Shown here: positions 60,119-60,318 of the stretch, one piece after another | Numbering within the stretch: position 1 is the first letter of the stretch | Layout of the letters: each line of letters begins with the position of its first letter | Source: Bacteroidales bacterium | GTDB lineage: Bacteria > Bacteroidota > Bacteroidia > Bacteroidales > Tenuifilaceae | DNA length: 60,318 nt | Reading direction: 5' to 3' | Assembly (NCBI GenBank): GCA_018056955.1 | Contig: JAGPEQ010000011.1 | Coordinates: 1 to 60,318, forward strand | Translations under genes and position numbers: made by a program | Notes under the pieces: generated by a model | What the model was told of the DNA's origin: nothing | What the model saw: the letters and a program-made list of their open reading frames with translations, nothing else | The model's database searches: none

Positions 60119-60218
60119 GTCAACTATCAACCAAATCAGTATCACTGATTTTCACAGAGTTTACACGGTGTTACACAGTGAAAACCTGCATTATCGGTGT
60201 CATCTGCGTTCCATTACC
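60118..60218 (+). repeat. Composite dispersed element, copy 3
   Basis: CAACTATCAACCAAATCAGT, ATCACTGATTTTCACAGAGT, TTACACGGTGTTACACAGTG, then TGCATTATCGGTGTCATCTG, CGTTCCATTACC. Same order as at 54692-54790 and 55853-55945. It reaches into the stop codon of the following minus-strand reading frame. Confidence 0.75.
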
Positions 60219-60318
60219 TATCTCTCAAACGCATTAATCCCCACTTAACTATATTTTTTGCTCTTTGTGTAACTAGTTCCTTAGTCCATTCAAGGTAGTT
60301 GTCGGTCCAGCGCTGGGG
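60214..60318 (-). CDS. C-terminal end of a possible minus-strand gene
   Basis: The reverse strand from the right edge is open for 34 codons (PQRWTDNYLEWTKELVTQRA then KNIVKWGLMRLRDR) ending at TAA (60214-60216). The composition is protein-like (Trp, charged residues) and no stops occur in the frame, but the piece is too short to assign a family. It could be the end of a longer gene outside the window or a chance frame. Confidence 0.35.
   Translation of the reverse strand, partial: PQRWTDNYLEWTKELVTQRAKNIVKWGLMRLRDR

Noticed and set aside
59990-60237. 84-codon ORF after capG
   Set aside because: Covers GGTTCAAGG repeat and composite element copy 3; no family match.

Overview
The window is a stretch of a Bacteroidota chromosome, most likely order Bacteroidales/Marinilabiliales. 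Evidence: a type IX secretion/gliding core cluster (porP-gldK-gldL-gldM-gldN), Bacteroidota-only families (DUF4270, DUF4834, short 279-residue glycogen synthase-like protein, eukaryote-like long IleRS), promoters of the -33 TTTG / -7 TAnnTTTG type, weak or absent Shine-Dalgarno sites, and moderate GC. It is mostly housekeeping chromosome; no phage, plasmid, rRNA or CRISPR array was seen.

Layout. 1-3241: a sulfur-handling operon on the minus strand (DsrE-like partial, single-cysteine DsrC/TusE, DUF1641, sulfide:quinone oxidoreductase-like flavoprotein), divergent from an Fnr-type regulator that carries N-terminal cysteines; the shared spacer holds one perfect and one near-perfect FNR box. 3243-6112: an MlaEF-type lipid ABC pair and mannose-1-phosphate guanylyltransferase. 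6184-16072 (minus): the T9SS core preceded by a degenerate arginase-fold protein and topA. 16377-26697: PBP1A, a fused dipeptide-type ABC ATPase, an FAD dehydrogenase, RadA with a coupled degenerate nucleotidyltransferase, an epimerase/PPOX pair, and rfbB. 26813-35740: tRNA-Lys(CTT), cell-wall and small enzymes, ComF, TsaC/Sua5, a class II PurE, LspA, a zinc-less DksA-like protein and IleRS. 36002-45427: a large membrane-anchored beta-propeller protein, ROK kinase, serine dehydratase, sugar transferase, Wzi-like porin, TPR lipoprotein. 45475-53421: glmS/DUF4270/glycogen synthase operon, panC-panD-flippase-like protein, and metK behind a SAM-II riboswitch. 53422-60318: a repeat-rich region with lgt and the capE-capF-capG set for UDP-N-acetyl-L-fucosamine, interrupted by a GxxExxY PD-(D/E)xK gene; every junction here is filled with related 10-bp-period CACAGTGT repeat arrays. 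The window ends in the C-terminus of a possible minus-strand gene.

How the genes fit together. GDP-mannose, dTDP-4-keto-6-deoxyglucose, glucosamine-6-P and UDP-L-FucNAc supply, an initiating sugar transferase and a Wzi-like barrel point to a surface polysaccharide, which in T9SS bacteria also anchors secreted proteins. Lgt and LspA serve lipoproteins such as GldK.

The observations most worth follow-up are: the GxxExxY gene flanked by inverted repeat arrays with a matching gene-less inverted array two genes downstream; the Fnr-box-controlled sulfur operon; the T9SS-linked pseudo-arginase; the comF start defect at a G run; class II PurE; and an 18-bp perfect palindrome between the Wzi-like and TPR genes.
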